Assembly (NCBI GenBank): GCA_016903675.1
Contig: JADQBA010000042.1
Location: forward strand, 1-64,000
From: Stigonema ocellatum SAG 48.90 = DSM 106950
GTDB lineage: Bacteria; Cyanobacteriota; Cyanobacteriia; Cyanobacteriales; Nostocaceae
Direction: 5' to 3'
DNA length: 64,000 bases
Shown here: piece after piece, positions 34,199 to 43,108 of the stretch
Position numbering within the stretch: the stretch's first letter is position 1
Layout: each line of letters begins with the position of its first letter
The notes under the pieces: generated by a model
Database searches by the model: none
Told to the model about the DNA's origin: nothing
What the model saw: the letters and a program-made list of their open reading frames with translations, nothing else
Made by a program: the position numbers and the translations under genes

Positions 34199-36508
34199 AT
34201 GGAAGGACAGCAGTTACCTTTAAATATTCAACTAGAAGCAAATTCACCACAAGAAAAAACTGTGGAATGTCTCGGCATGACTTTTGAAAGTGATGAGGAA
34301 CGCCGAGCTTATTTTATAGAAAAGTTGCATGAGAAATTACAAGACCCAGAATTTCGCAAGATAGAGGGATTTCCTATAGGTGAGGATGAAGATATTTTGG
34401 CACTTTCTGACCCACCTTACTATACTGCCTGTCCTAATCCTTTTATTGAAGATTTTATTAATTATTGGAATCAAGAAAAAGATAATAACTCTTCTTCTGA
34501 CACTGATGATTATCATCGGGAACCATTCGCCGCAGATGTAAGTGAAGGGAAAAACGACCCGATTTATAATGCTCACTCTTACCATACCAAAGTGCCGCAT
34601 AAAGCTATCATGCGTTATATTCTGCACTACACAAAACCGGGTGATATTGTTTTCGATGGGTTTTGTGGAACAGGAATGACGGGTGTTGCAGCGCAATTGT
34701 GTGGTGATAAATCAACAGTGGAATCTTTGGGTTATAAAGTGCAGGCTGATGGCACTATTTTGGATGAAGAAGGTACAGTTTTTTCTAACCTAGGTGCTAG
34801 ACGTGCAATTTTAAATGACCTTTCACCAGCAGCTACGTTTATTGCTTATAACTACAATACACCTGTTGATGCGGCAGAGTTTGAAAAAGAAGCAAAACGG
34901 ATTCTAGATGAAGTTGAAAAGGAATGTGGTTGGATGTATTTGACGCTGCACAATCCCAGCGCAGAACAGATTGAAAGAGGAGTTTCACTACTTAAAAATT
35001 CAAATAATCCACAAGTTGATATTCACAATTCAGGTTTATCTGTTGGGAAAATTAATTATACTGTTTTGTCTGATGTTTTTACCTGTCCTGAATGTGCGGG
35101 TGAGGTAGTTTATTGGGAATATGCTGTTGACAAAAAAGCTGGGGAGGTACTTGATAATTTTTCATGTCCTCACTGTAACGCTCATTTAAACAAACGTAAC
35201 ATGGAGCGAGCTTGGATAACTAGGTTTGATAATGCTATTAATCAAACTATAAAACAAGCTAAAAAAGTACCTGTTTTGATTATCTATAGTGTAGGAAGTA
35301 AACGTTTTCAAAAAGCTATAGATATTTTTGATTACGCAATTATTGAAACTATTGAAAATTTAAATCTTTATCACTGGTTTCCCACAGATAGAATGCCAGA
35401 AGGTGAAGAATCACGTCGTAATGATGATATAGGCATAACTCATTTACATCATTTTTATACAAAGCGAAATTTATATACTCTTGCTTCTTATTTTTATAGA
35501 CTTCATCAATCTGAATTGACTTTGCGAAATTTATTTCTTTTAACAGGCGCTCTACCTGACTTAATAAAGTCTACAAGATTGAGAATTGGAGCCTATTTTC
35601 ATGGCGGAAGAGGAGTTGTGTCTGCTGGAGTATCTGGAACACATTATATACCGAGTATATCTGTTGAAAAAAGGGTTTTATTCGGTCTTGAAAACCGTTT
35701 AACAACCGTAAAAACAGTATTACCCAAAAATATAATAAAAAATCTGGGTATTGTATCTGCTCAATCCAGTACTAATTTAAATTTGAGTGAGCATAAAGTG
35801 GATTATATTTTTACTGACCCGCCATTTGGTGGTAATTTAATGTACTCAGAATTAAATTTTTTATGGGAAGGATGGCTCAAAGTTTTTACGGATAACAAAC
35901 CAGAAGCTATTGAAAATAAAGCCCAAGGAAAAGGGCTTATAGATTATCAAGTATTAATGACAAAATGCTTTCACGAATATTATGAATTTTTAAAAGCTGG
36001 GCGTTGGATAACAGTAGAGTTTCATAACTCAAAAAATAGCGTTTGGAATGTCATTCAAGAGTCAATACAACGTGCTGGCTTTATAATTGCAGATGTTAGA
36101 ACTTTGGACAAAAAACAAGGCTCATTTAAACAAGTCAGCAGCAGTAACACTACAAAACAAGACCTAATTATTTCTGCTTATAAACCTACTACTAATCTAG
36201 AAGAACGCTTTCAACTAGAAGCAGGGACAGAAGAAGCTTGTTGGGAATTTATCCGCACTCATTTACAACAACTTCCTGTATTCGTCGCTAAAAATGGAAC
36301 AGCTGAAACCATCGCTGAACGCCAAAATTATCTATTATTTGACCGCATGGTAGCCTTCCATATACAACGCGGTTTTACTGTTCCCCTTTCCGCTTCTCAC
36401 AGTGGCACAAATCGAACTTGTACCACATCGTACAATCATGGTCAATGCTGGTGCATCGCTAGTATCAGAAAAAGACCTGATGAATGGTGGAACCAGCACA
36501 GCCCGTAA
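34199..36508 (+). CDS. pglX: BREX type 3 DNA methyltransferase PglX-like, 3' end replaced
   Basis: A 769-aa adenine-type DNA methyltransferase: SDPPYYTACPNPFIEDFI near the N-terminus, HTKVPHKAIMRYILHYTKPGD, motif I FDGFCGTGMTGVAAQ, a zinc ribbon (DVFTCPECAGEVV ... FSCPHCNAHL, CX2C twice), and motif IV YIFTDPPFGGNLMYSELN. It would methylate host DNA so that BREX can discriminate phage DNA. The family-like sequence ends at AFHIQRGFTVPLSAS (~residue 727); after it the frame continues through unrelated DNA (HSGTNRTCTTSYNHG) to a stop. The other frame there encodes the tail of a different protein (see 36402-36929), so the last ~150+ residues appear to have been lost by a deletion. Confidence 0.75.
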   Translation: MEGQQLPLNIQLEANSPQEKTVECLGMTFESDEERRAYFIEKLHEKLQDPEFRKIEGFPIGEDEDILALSDPPYYTACPNPFIEDFINYWNQEKDNNSSSDTDDYHREPFAADVSEGKNDPIYNAHSYHTKVPHKAIMRYILHYTKPGDIVFDGFCGTGMTGVAAQLCGDKSTVESLGYKVQADGTILDEEGTVFSNLGARRAILNDLSPAATFIAYNYNTPVDAAEFEKEAKRILDEVEKECGWMYLTLHNPSAEQIERGVSLLKNSNNPQVDIHNSGLSVGKINYTVLSDVFTCPECAGEVVYWEYAVDKKAGEVLDNFSCPHCNAHLNKRNMERAWITRFDNAINQTIKQAKKVPVLIIYSVGSKRFQKAIDIFDYAIIETIENLNLYHWFPTDRMPEGEESRRNDDIGITHLHHFYTKRNLYTLASYFYRLHQSELTLRNLFLLTGALPDLIKSTRLRIGAYFHGGRGVVSAGVSGTHYIPSISVEKRVLFGLENRLTTVKTVLPKNIIKNLGIVSAQSSTNLNLSEHKVDYIFTDPPFGGNLMYSELNFLWEGWLKVFTDNKPEAIENKAQGKGLIDYQVLMTKCFHEYYEFLKAGRWITVEFHNSKNSVWNVIQESIQRAGFIIADVRTLDKKQGSFKQVSSSNTTKQDLIISAYKPTTNLEERFQLEAGTEEACWEFIRTHLQQLPVFVAKNGTAETIAERQNYLLFDRMVAFHIQRGFTVPLSASHSGTNRTCTTSYNHGQCWCIASIRKRPDEWWNQHSP

Positions 36509-36929
36509 CCCACTAATTGCCCGTGCTTTGAAATTAATTGGTTTTGCAGAACTTGGTGGTTCTGGTTTGAGGGAAGTTTCCCGTGTCTGGCGCAACGCAA
36601 AACGCCGTCCTCCAATTGTGCTAACAGATGAACAACACAACCGCTTTCGCATCGAACTTGATTCCCGTCCGTTAAAAATTATTGCTGATACTTTCTGGAA
36701 ACAGCGTTTAGGTGTTACTGTTACCCCCGAAGCTGCAAAGATCCTGGGGCTTTTGGGTAATGCTCCTGCGGGGATGACTCTAGCTGCTATTTCTTCAGGA
36801 ACAGGTAGTGACAGTGATGATGTAATCATCATGTGTCAATCTCTACAAAAACAGATGTTGATTGACTGTAACGCCGAAGTGTACACCCTTAAATCTCATT
36901 TACTGGAATTGGCAAGAGAGGCTCCATAA
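36393..36929 (+). pseudogene. C-terminal fragment of an AlbA/RecG-C-type ATP-binding protein
   Basis: In the frame overlapping the end of pglX the DNA encodes VAQIELVPHRTIMVNAGASL, NGGTSTARNPLIARALKLIG and FAELGGSGLREVSRVWRNAK, the conserved C-terminal HATPase_c_4 segment of AlbA_2-type ATP-binding proteins, then a winged-helix-like tail (TPEAAKILGLLGNAPAGM). A GTG at 36402 could restart it as 175 aa, but the N-terminal AlbA domain and ATP-binding loop are missing. The frame is in phase with the DNA just before it only to the junction at about 36385-36400, which supports a deletion that fused pglX to this gene. Confidence 0.65.
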
Positions 36930-37140
36930 TTAATAGTATTTGGATAAGGACAATCTCAACAGAAACAAATGAAAATTTTCATTTAGAAGGGGTTCGTGCT
37001 GGTTCCAGAAAAGTATGGCAAAAGCGTAACTATTCAATCATTATTGAGGTGACAAAAAATTGTGAAAATATTCTAGAAAACCTTAAACTATTGATATGCT
37101 ACGACCAATCTTTAACTAGGGCTGGCGAAAATAATGTTTG
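36930..37140 (+). pseudogene. Open-frame remnant running into the AAA ATPase gene
   Basis: An uninterrupted frame reads INSIWIRTISTETNENFHLE, then AGSRKVWQKRNYSIIIEV and CENILENLKLLICYDQSLTR, ending at TGA 37138-37140 and overlapping the ATG of the ATPase (37134). It has no good ATG of its own; GTG 37050 is possible. The overlap suggests it was once the upstream gene of the ATPase. No family is recognised. Confidence 0.35.
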
Positions 37141-38171
37141 AATATTTACTGGTAGAAAATTTAGGAATTTTTTCAAGGCTAGAATGGAAAAACCATAAAA
37201 AAATAAACATTATTATAGGTGAAAACGATACAGGGAAAACCTATATTTTAAAAATTCTTTACTGTATAGCTAAAAGTGTAGAAGAATATACTAAATGCTC
37301 AGAAACTGACGATAAAAGCTGGAAGGAAATATTGTCTGATAAAATGTTTTCGGTTTATCAACCAGTTAAACGACAATTAGGTGAAATTGTGAATAAAAGT
37401 AGTAATTTAAATCGTCTAAATGTTGAAACAAGATTAAGAAGTGAGGAGTATAGTTTTTATTTTATTAAAGATACAAAAGACCTTATTACAAGATGTAATG
37501 ATACAGTTTATAAACAATTTGATTTGAATGCTTTATATTTACCTAATCAAGAAATTATTACTGCTTTTGATGCTATAGAAGCAGTTAATGAAAAATTAAA
37601 AATCTTTGGCTTTGACCAGACTTATCAAGATTTGATTGAAGCTTTGAGATTACCTACTTCTGCTAAGAAATTAGATAAACCTTTAGAAAATGTTCTTGAT
37701 TCATTAGAAAATTTATTTTCAGGAAACCTTGCTTTAGAAAGAAAAAGATTTATTTTTAAGCGAGGACGTGAAAAATACTATATGCCTCAAGTAGCTGAAA
37801 GTATTAAAAAAATTAGTATATTAACTACATTAATACGTAATAGAACAATCAAAAAAGGTACGATTTTATTTATTGATGAGCCAGAGACTAATTTACATCC
37901 TCGTGCCATTATTGCTTTGTGTAATATGCTTTTCTCATTGAGTCAAATAGGAGTACAGATTTATTTAGCCACTCACAGTTATTTTGTCATAAAACAGTTT
38001 GAAATATTAGCACGTAAATACCAAGAAAGTATTGACCTCTGCTGCTTAGAAAAGAAAGAAGAGATTAGCGTTAAATTTTATGACCTTAAGGAAGGAATGC
38101 CAGATAATTCCATCATAGATGCATCCATAAGTTTATATGAAGAAGATGTAAGACTAGATTTAGAAGCATAA
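37134..38171 (+). CDS. AAA family ATPase (OLD/SMC-like)
   Basis: A 345-aa ATPase of the AAA_15/AAA_21 type. Walker A is IIIGENDTGKTYILKIL (~residue 26-42); Walker B with the conserved Glu is ILFIDEPETNLHPRAIIAL (~243-261); a LATHSYFVIKQFE segment follows with the switch His. A middle segment is coil-like. There is no TOPRIM domain, so a partner would be expected to carry the effector. A stub, MPIYEESG-stop, begins 8 bp downstream. The gene is AT-rich compared with its neighbours and sits between pglX and the helicase, so it looks like an insertion into the BREX-like operon. Confidence 0.75.
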   Translation: MFEYLLVENLGIFSRLEWKNHKKINIIIGENDTGKTYILKILYCIAKSVEEYTKCSETDDKSWKEILSDKMFSVYQPVKRQLGEIVNKSSNLNRLNVETRLRSEEYSFYFIKDTKDLITRCNDTVYKQFDLNALYLPNQEIITAFDAIEAVNEKLKIFGFDQTYQDLIEALRLPTSAKKLDKPLENVLDSLENLFSGNLALERKRFIFKRGREKYYMPQVAESIKKISILTTLIRNRTIKKGTILFIDEPETNLHPRAIIALCNMLFSLSQIGVQIYLATHSYFVIKQFEILARKYQESIDLCCLEKKEEISVKFYDLKEGMPDNSIIDASISLYEEDVRLDLEA

Positions 38172-38178
38172 CAGAAGT

Positions 38179-38287
38179 ATGCCAATTTATGAAGAGAGTG
38201 GTTGAGGATTATATTACCCGATGGACATTTGAATGCCTCAAACTCATACCTCCTGTTTGGTATTTCTTGTCAATGATTAAGTCCTAA
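38179..38287 (+). pseudogene. Stub of a partner gene of the AAA ATPase
   Basis: ATG at 38179 begins MPIYEESG, a start that I associate with small proteins encoded after AAA ATPases, but a TGA follows at once. A second short frame from ATG 38189 runs 32 codons (MKRVVEDYITRWTFECLKL...) to TAA 38285-38287. Neither is a complete gene; the rest to 38330 is AT-rich and empty. Confidence 0.3.
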
Positions 38288-38330
38288 GCAATTAAAATTA
38301 TATAATATTTCTTATTAATTAATAATTAAG

Positions 38331-41126
38331 ATGAATGTCAGTACTTGGTTGTGGAGTGAAGAACATCGGCAACTATGCAAAATCATTGAAACCCAGACCC
38401 TTTGGGGAAATACCTTCCATCGCATCTGGTTACCCAACCAAGACACAGTAGTTCGTGTTCCCGCAGACAAATTAAAACCCCTACCCCTTGCAGGAATCAC
38501 AACTCCAGCAGGTATTGCCTACATTGCCACATCTGCCCGTATAGCCGATGCACTGACTCAAGATGTACTCCTAGCACCAATTGAATCTTCCGTTATTCCC
38601 TTACCGCACCAAATCAAAGCATTATCAAAAGCAGTTTCCAATAATAGCGTTCGCTACCTCCTAGCTGATGAAGTTGGACTGGGCAAAACCATAGAAGCTG
38701 GGCTCATTATGCGCGAACTAAAACTGCGGGGAATGGTGCGACGTATCCTGATAGTTGCCCCTAAAGGTTTAGTAAGCCAGTGGGTAAGCGAAATGCGGCT
38801 GCATTTTAACGAAGAATTTCAGCTGATCCTTCCCGAAGACATCAAAACTTTGCAGCGTCTGTATAGCAACTCAGAAAACCAAAACCCGTGGAATCGCTTT
38901 AACCAAGTGGTTTGTCCAATGGATTCAATAAAACCAATGGATAAACGCCGTGGTTGGACAAGAGAACAGCTAGCAGAATACAATCGCGATCGCTTTGAAG
39001 ATTTAATCGCCGCAGCTTGGGATTTAGTCATAGTAGACGAAGCCCATCGTTTAGGTGGCAGTACCGACCAAGTTGCCCGTTATAAACTCGGTCAAGGACT
39101 ATCGGAAGCTGCACCTTACTTGCTACTGCTTTCTGCCACACCTCATCAAGGCAAAACTGATGCTTTTTACCGTCTCATTTCTCTGTTAGATCCTGTCGCT
39201 TTCCCCGACATTTCCAGCGTCACACGGGAACGGTTACAACCTTACGTTATTCGTACCGAAAAACGCCGTGCCATAAACGCCCAAGGAGAACCGTTATTTA
39301 AATCAAGACGAACTCAGCTTGTACCAGTGTCTTGGTCAGGGAAACATCGTCAACACCGCCAACTTTACGAAGCAGTTACAGACTACGTGCGTGAAGGTTA
39401 CAACCAAGCACTAAAACAGAAAAAAAGTTATATTGGCTTTTTAATGATTTTAATGCAACGGTTAGTAACGTCCTCCACCCATGCCATTCGCACCACCGTA
39501 GAAAGGCGGTTAGAAGTTCTGCGCGAACCAGAAGAACAACTAACCCTCTTCCCCATGTTTGCCGCAGAGGAATGGTCGGAAATGGATGGACAGGAACAAG
39601 TCGATTCACTGCTGACAACCAGACTCAAAGCATTTAAAAACGAAAAAGCTGAGGTGGAATTCTTACTAGAAGCTGCCAAACTTACAGAAGCCGTAGGTGC
39701 AGACCCCAAGGCAGAAGAGTTACTTGACTGGATTTATCGCCTGCAACAGGAAGAAAGCGACCCTGACATCAAAGTTCTAATTTTTACTGAATTTGTCCCA
39801 ACCCAACAGATGCTGCGGGAATTTTTAACTCAGCGCAGTATTTCTGTAGTTTGTCTCAACGGTTCAATGGGTATGGAGGAACGCAAACAAGTTCAAGAAG
39901 CCTTTGCTAAAGATGTTCGCATTTTGATTTCCACCGATGCAGGTGGAGAGGGATTAAACTTACAGTTCTGCCATGTAGTCGTCAATTACGATATCCCCTG
40001 GAACCCAATGCGATTGGAACAGCGCATTGGTAGGGTAGACCGGATTGGACAAACTTACCCCGTCCGCGCTTTGAATTTTATGTTTGAAGATACGGTAGAA
40101 TACCGCGTCCGTGAGGTACTGGAAGAAAAGCTTGCAGTTATTCTTAATGAATTTGGTGTAGATAAAACTGGCGATGTGCTGGATTCAGCACAAGCCGGAC
40201 AGATATTTGACGACTTGTATATCGAAACCCTGATCAACCCAGAAAGTTTAGATAGCAAAGTCCAAGAAGTGGTTAGTCGAGTACAACAACAGCTTGTAGT
40301 AGCCAAAGAAAGTACAGCAATCTACCAAACAAACGAGGAACTAGATCCTACCGCTGCACAACAACTCATAGATCATCCCATTCCTCACTGGGTTGAACGC
40401 ATGACTGTCAATTATTTACTCTCGCATGGTGGCATAGCTGAAAAACAGGGTGACACCTGGAACCTCACCTTACCCACAGGTGAACAGTTAAAAAACGCTG
40501 TGTTTAATGCAACAGAGGCAATTGCCGCAGCCAATGCCCAACACTTGACCTTAGAAGATTCCCAAATTCGAGGTATGGTCATGGCGAAACAAGTTTTCGC
40601 TGAAGGGCAACCCATCCCTGATATTTCCATCCCAGGCTTGCCAGGAGATGTCCAAGGATTTTGGTCACTGTGGCGAATAGCCATCTATACCGAAGATTGG
40701 AATCAGCAAAGGATGATGCCCCTATTTCTTAATGATGATGGACGAGTTTTCTTACCTACAGCCCGTTATATTTGGGAACAATTATTAACAGAGGAAGTGG
40801 CGATTCAAAAACACCTCTGTGGAGAAGAGGCAACAAAAGCATTTAGCATAGTCTGGGAAACGGCATTAGTTCAAGGTAAAAATATCTATGAGGAACTGCT
40901 ACGGAAACATCACCAACAGCTTGAGAATGAACGTGAAAAAAGTATGTACGCTTTTGCAGCAAGACGACGTGCGATCAAACGTATTGGACTGCCTCAAGTG
41001 AGAGATTACAGATTGACGCAGCTGACCCAAGAGGAACAAACTTGGCGTGAAGCGATGCAGCAAAAATCTGAGGTAACGCCGGAATTGATACCCTTGTTGA
41101 TCATGAGGGTGGAGAATTATTCGTGA
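38331..41126 (+). CDS. brxHII: BREX type 3 SNF2-like helicase BrxHII
   Basis: A 931-aa superfamily 2 helicase. Motif I YLLADEVGLGKTIEAGLIM (~residue 105-123), Ia ILIVAPKGLVSQW, motif II DLVIVDEAHRLGG (DEAH), III LLLLSATPHQGKTDAFY, then the C-lobe with VLIFTEFVPTQQMLREFL, ISTDAGGEGLNLQ and MRLEQRIGRVDRIGQ (motif VI). This matches the SNF2-type helicase of type 3 BREX (related to DISARM DrmD). It overlaps pglZ by 4 bases (GTGA), showing co-translation. It is full length and shows no damage. The role is probably ATP-driven translocation or remodelling on invading DNA. Confidence 0.8.
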   Translation: MNVSTWLWSEEHRQLCKIIETQTLWGNTFHRIWLPNQDTVVRVPADKLKPLPLAGITTPAGIAYIATSARIADALTQDVLLAPIESSVIPLPHQIKALSKAVSNNSVRYLLADEVGLGKTIEAGLIMRELKLRGMVRRILIVAPKGLVSQWVSEMRLHFNEEFQLILPEDIKTLQRLYSNSENQNPWNRFNQVVCPMDSIKPMDKRRGWTREQLAEYNRDRFEDLIAAAWDLVIVDEAHRLGGSTDQVARYKLGQGLSEAAPYLLLLSATPHQGKTDAFYRLISLLDPVAFPDISSVTRERLQPYVIRTEKRRAINAQGEPLFKSRRTQLVPVSWSGKHRQHRQLYEAVTDYVREGYNQALKQKKSYIGFLMILMQRLVTSSTHAIRTTVERRLEVLREPEEQLTLFPMFAAEEWSEMDGQEQVDSLLTTRLKAFKNEKAEVEFLLEAAKLTEAVGADPKAEELLDWIYRLQQEESDPDIKVLIFTEFVPTQQMLREFLTQRSISVVCLNGSMGMEERKQVQEAFAKDVRILISTDAGGEGLNLQFCHVVVNYDIPWNPMRLEQRIGRVDRIGQTYPVRALNFMFEDTVEYRVREVLEEKLAVILNEFGVDKTGDVLDSAQAGQIFDDLYIETLINPESLDSKVQEVVSRVQQQLVVAKESTAIYQTNEELDPTAAQQLIDHPIPHWVERMTVNYLLSHGGIAEKQGDTWNLTLPTGEQLKNAVFNATEAIAAANAQHLTLEDSQIRGMVMAKQVFAEGQPIPDISIPGLPGDVQGFWSLWRIAIYTEDWNQQRMMPLFLNDDGRVFLPTARYIWEQLLTEEVAIQKHLCGEEATKAFSIVWETALVQGKNIYEELLRKHHQQLENEREKSMYAFAARRRAIKRIGLPQVRDYRLTQLTQEEQTWREAMQQKSEVTPELIPLLIMRVENYS

Positions 41127-43108
41127 ACTGGCGTGACCAAATTTTAAAAGAATTTACACCACAGGTGGCAACTCTTACGTTAGTTGCAGATCCAGATGGC
41201 TTGCTGACGGAAGCACAAATGCTACAAAGAATACAAGAAAGAGGTTTTGAGATTCTCACTTTTGAGGATGCGATCGCCTTCCGCTACATCTACGAATCCC
41301 AATATCGTCCTCAGCAAGAACAAGGTGCAGCGTTAGATTTAGTAATAGTCCTAAACAAGGATACACAAGAGTTACGCTTGCTGCCCTATGACCTAGTACA
41401 ACCAGGACGGCAACTTGCTTTCAGTATAGGAAGTTTATTTCCCAATCTTAGCTACAGCGTAGTTAATTCCCTAGACCGTAGCGATTTTGATGCACTCTAT
41501 CAAGCGCAGGCACAACATAAACCAGAACAATTAGGTGAGAATGCTACTAAGGATTTTGTCCTGCGGTATGTTTACAATATTGATCCCGACTTAATCCAGC
41601 AAACATCGGATTTACTGCTTATTCTTTTGCGTTGGCACTATCGCGGACAAAGACTACCAGAGATTTTACGCGATCGCTTCATTCAAACTCTGCGCGAACG
41701 CCAATTATTTTCCACCTTACCCCTAGAAACGATCATTCCCGACCGCCAAGCCTTCTTTGCCTTTTTGCAGCAAACTTGGCCAGAATTTGTTCGTCAGCAC
41801 CTAGTAAAGTCAAACCAAACTTCTGAAGCAACTGGTACTTATGCCACTTCAACCAAATTACCCTTCGACAATCAAGATATTCGCGTTTACATCAACCATC
41901 TTTTTCTAGAAGGTTATCTCCAGCCTATTGACGCTGATCAGGTGATAATTAAGAACTCCAACTTGGAATTAAATCCTTGGATAAAAGTAGGTTTGCGTTT
42001 CGACCTGAAAGCCGACCAACACAGACGCTTACAAGGTTTATTAGAATCTCTAGATTCATTAATTCCTCCCAGTGATGCCAAGCACCAAGATTGGCTGAAG
42101 TTTGGCGAAGCTTGGGCAAAGTTGATTGTTTTATGGCATCAAAACAAGATATCAGACTTTAGTCGGCAGTTTCTCACCCTGCAAGCAAAGGTAGACACTG
42201 CCTTTTTTAGCTGGGTAAGTTCGCGCTATGGTACACTTTACAGTCAGCCTCCAATTCCTCCGGTGATGTTACACCAAGTTCCACGTTTTCTAGCGCGGCA
42301 GTTGGAAGCATCAAAAACTGACAAAGTAGCCTTACTCGTATTAGATGGTCTAGCTTTAGACCAGTGGTTAGTACTGAAAGATGTGCTGCTTGCACAACGT
42401 CCTCAGTTGAACTTCCGCGACGAAACAGTATTTGCATGGCTACCAACCATTACTACGATTTCTCGGCAAGCAATATTTGCAGGGAAACCACCAATTCTTT
42501 TTCCCAGTAGTTTAGAAACTACATCTCAGGAAGAATCACTCTGGAAACAATTCTGGACTGGTCAAGGCTTCAATCTCTCCGAAGTTGTCTATGCTAAAGG
42601 GCTGGGCGAAGCAGATAGTCTCTCATTGGTGGAAGCGAAACTATCTCCCAGATTACGGGTGGTAGGTTTGGTGGTGGATAAAGTCGATAAAATCATGCAT
42701 GGGATGCAACTTGGTACTGCGGGGATGCATAATCAAGTACGCCAATGGGCAGAACTGGGTTGGATGGCGAATTTGTTAGACCTTCTGCTGGCGCAAAAAT
42801 TTAAAATTTTTCTGACATCTGACCACGGTAACATTGAGGCAACTGGTATCGGACAGCCTAGAGAAGGTGCGATCGCTGATTTACGTGGAGAAAGGGTGAG
42901 AGTGTACTCAGACCCTATTTTAAGGGCAAAAGTTAAAAGTGAATTCCCCAATGCAATTGAATGGCAACCTTTAGGGCTACCAGAAAAATATTTACCGCTT
43001 CTAGCACCAGGTCGCCAAGCTTTTATTCGAGAAGGGGAACAAATTGTTGCTCATGGTGGTATTTCTGTTGAAGAGTTAGTAGTACCATTTATTAACGTTT
43101 CAGTTTGA
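41123..43108 (+). CDS. pglZ: BREX PglZ-like alkaline-phosphatase-fold protein
   Basis: A 661-aa PglZ family protein, the marker of BREX systems. The alkaline-phosphatase-superfamily core is in the C-terminal half: KVALLVLDGLALDQWLVLKD (metal-binding Asp), FAWLPTITTISRQAIFAGKPP (the Thr/Ser nucleophile region), VVGLVVDKVDKIMHG, IFLTSDHGNIEATG (Asp-His metal ligands), ending in QIVAHGGISVEELVVPFI. The N-terminal half is helical with no clear motif. It starts at GTG 41123 inside the end of brxHII and is followed by a gene overlapping its stop. The biochemical role in BREX is still unclear; phosphatase or nuclease activity has been proposed for relatives. Confidence 0.85.
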   Translation: MNWRDQILKEFTPQVATLTLVADPDGLLTEAQMLQRIQERGFEILTFEDAIAFRYIYESQYRPQQEQGAALDLVIVLNKDTQELRLLPYDLVQPGRQLAFSIGSLFPNLSYSVVNSLDRSDFDALYQAQAQHKPEQLGENATKDFVLRYVYNIDPDLIQQTSDLLLILLRWHYRGQRLPEILRDRFIQTLRERQLFSTLPLETIIPDRQAFFAFLQQTWPEFVRQHLVKSNQTSEATGTYATSTKLPFDNQDIRVYINHLFLEGYLQPIDADQVIIKNSNLELNPWIKVGLRFDLKADQHRRLQGLLESLDSLIPPSDAKHQDWLKFGEAWAKLIVLWHQNKISDFSRQFLTLQAKVDTAFFSWVSSRYGTLYSQPPIPPVMLHQVPRFLARQLEASKTDKVALLVLDGLALDQWLVLKDVLLAQRPQLNFRDETVFAWLPTITTISRQAIFAGKPPILFPSSLETTSQEESLWKQFWTGQGFNLSEVVYAKGLGEADSLSLVEAKLSPRLRVVGLVVDKVDKIMHGMQLGTAGMHNQVRQWAELGWMANLLDLLLAQKFKIFLTSDHGNIEATGIGQPREGAIADLRGERVRVYSDPILRAKVKSEFPNAIEWQPLGLPEKYLPLLAPGRQAFIREGEQIVAHGGISVEELVVPFINVSV

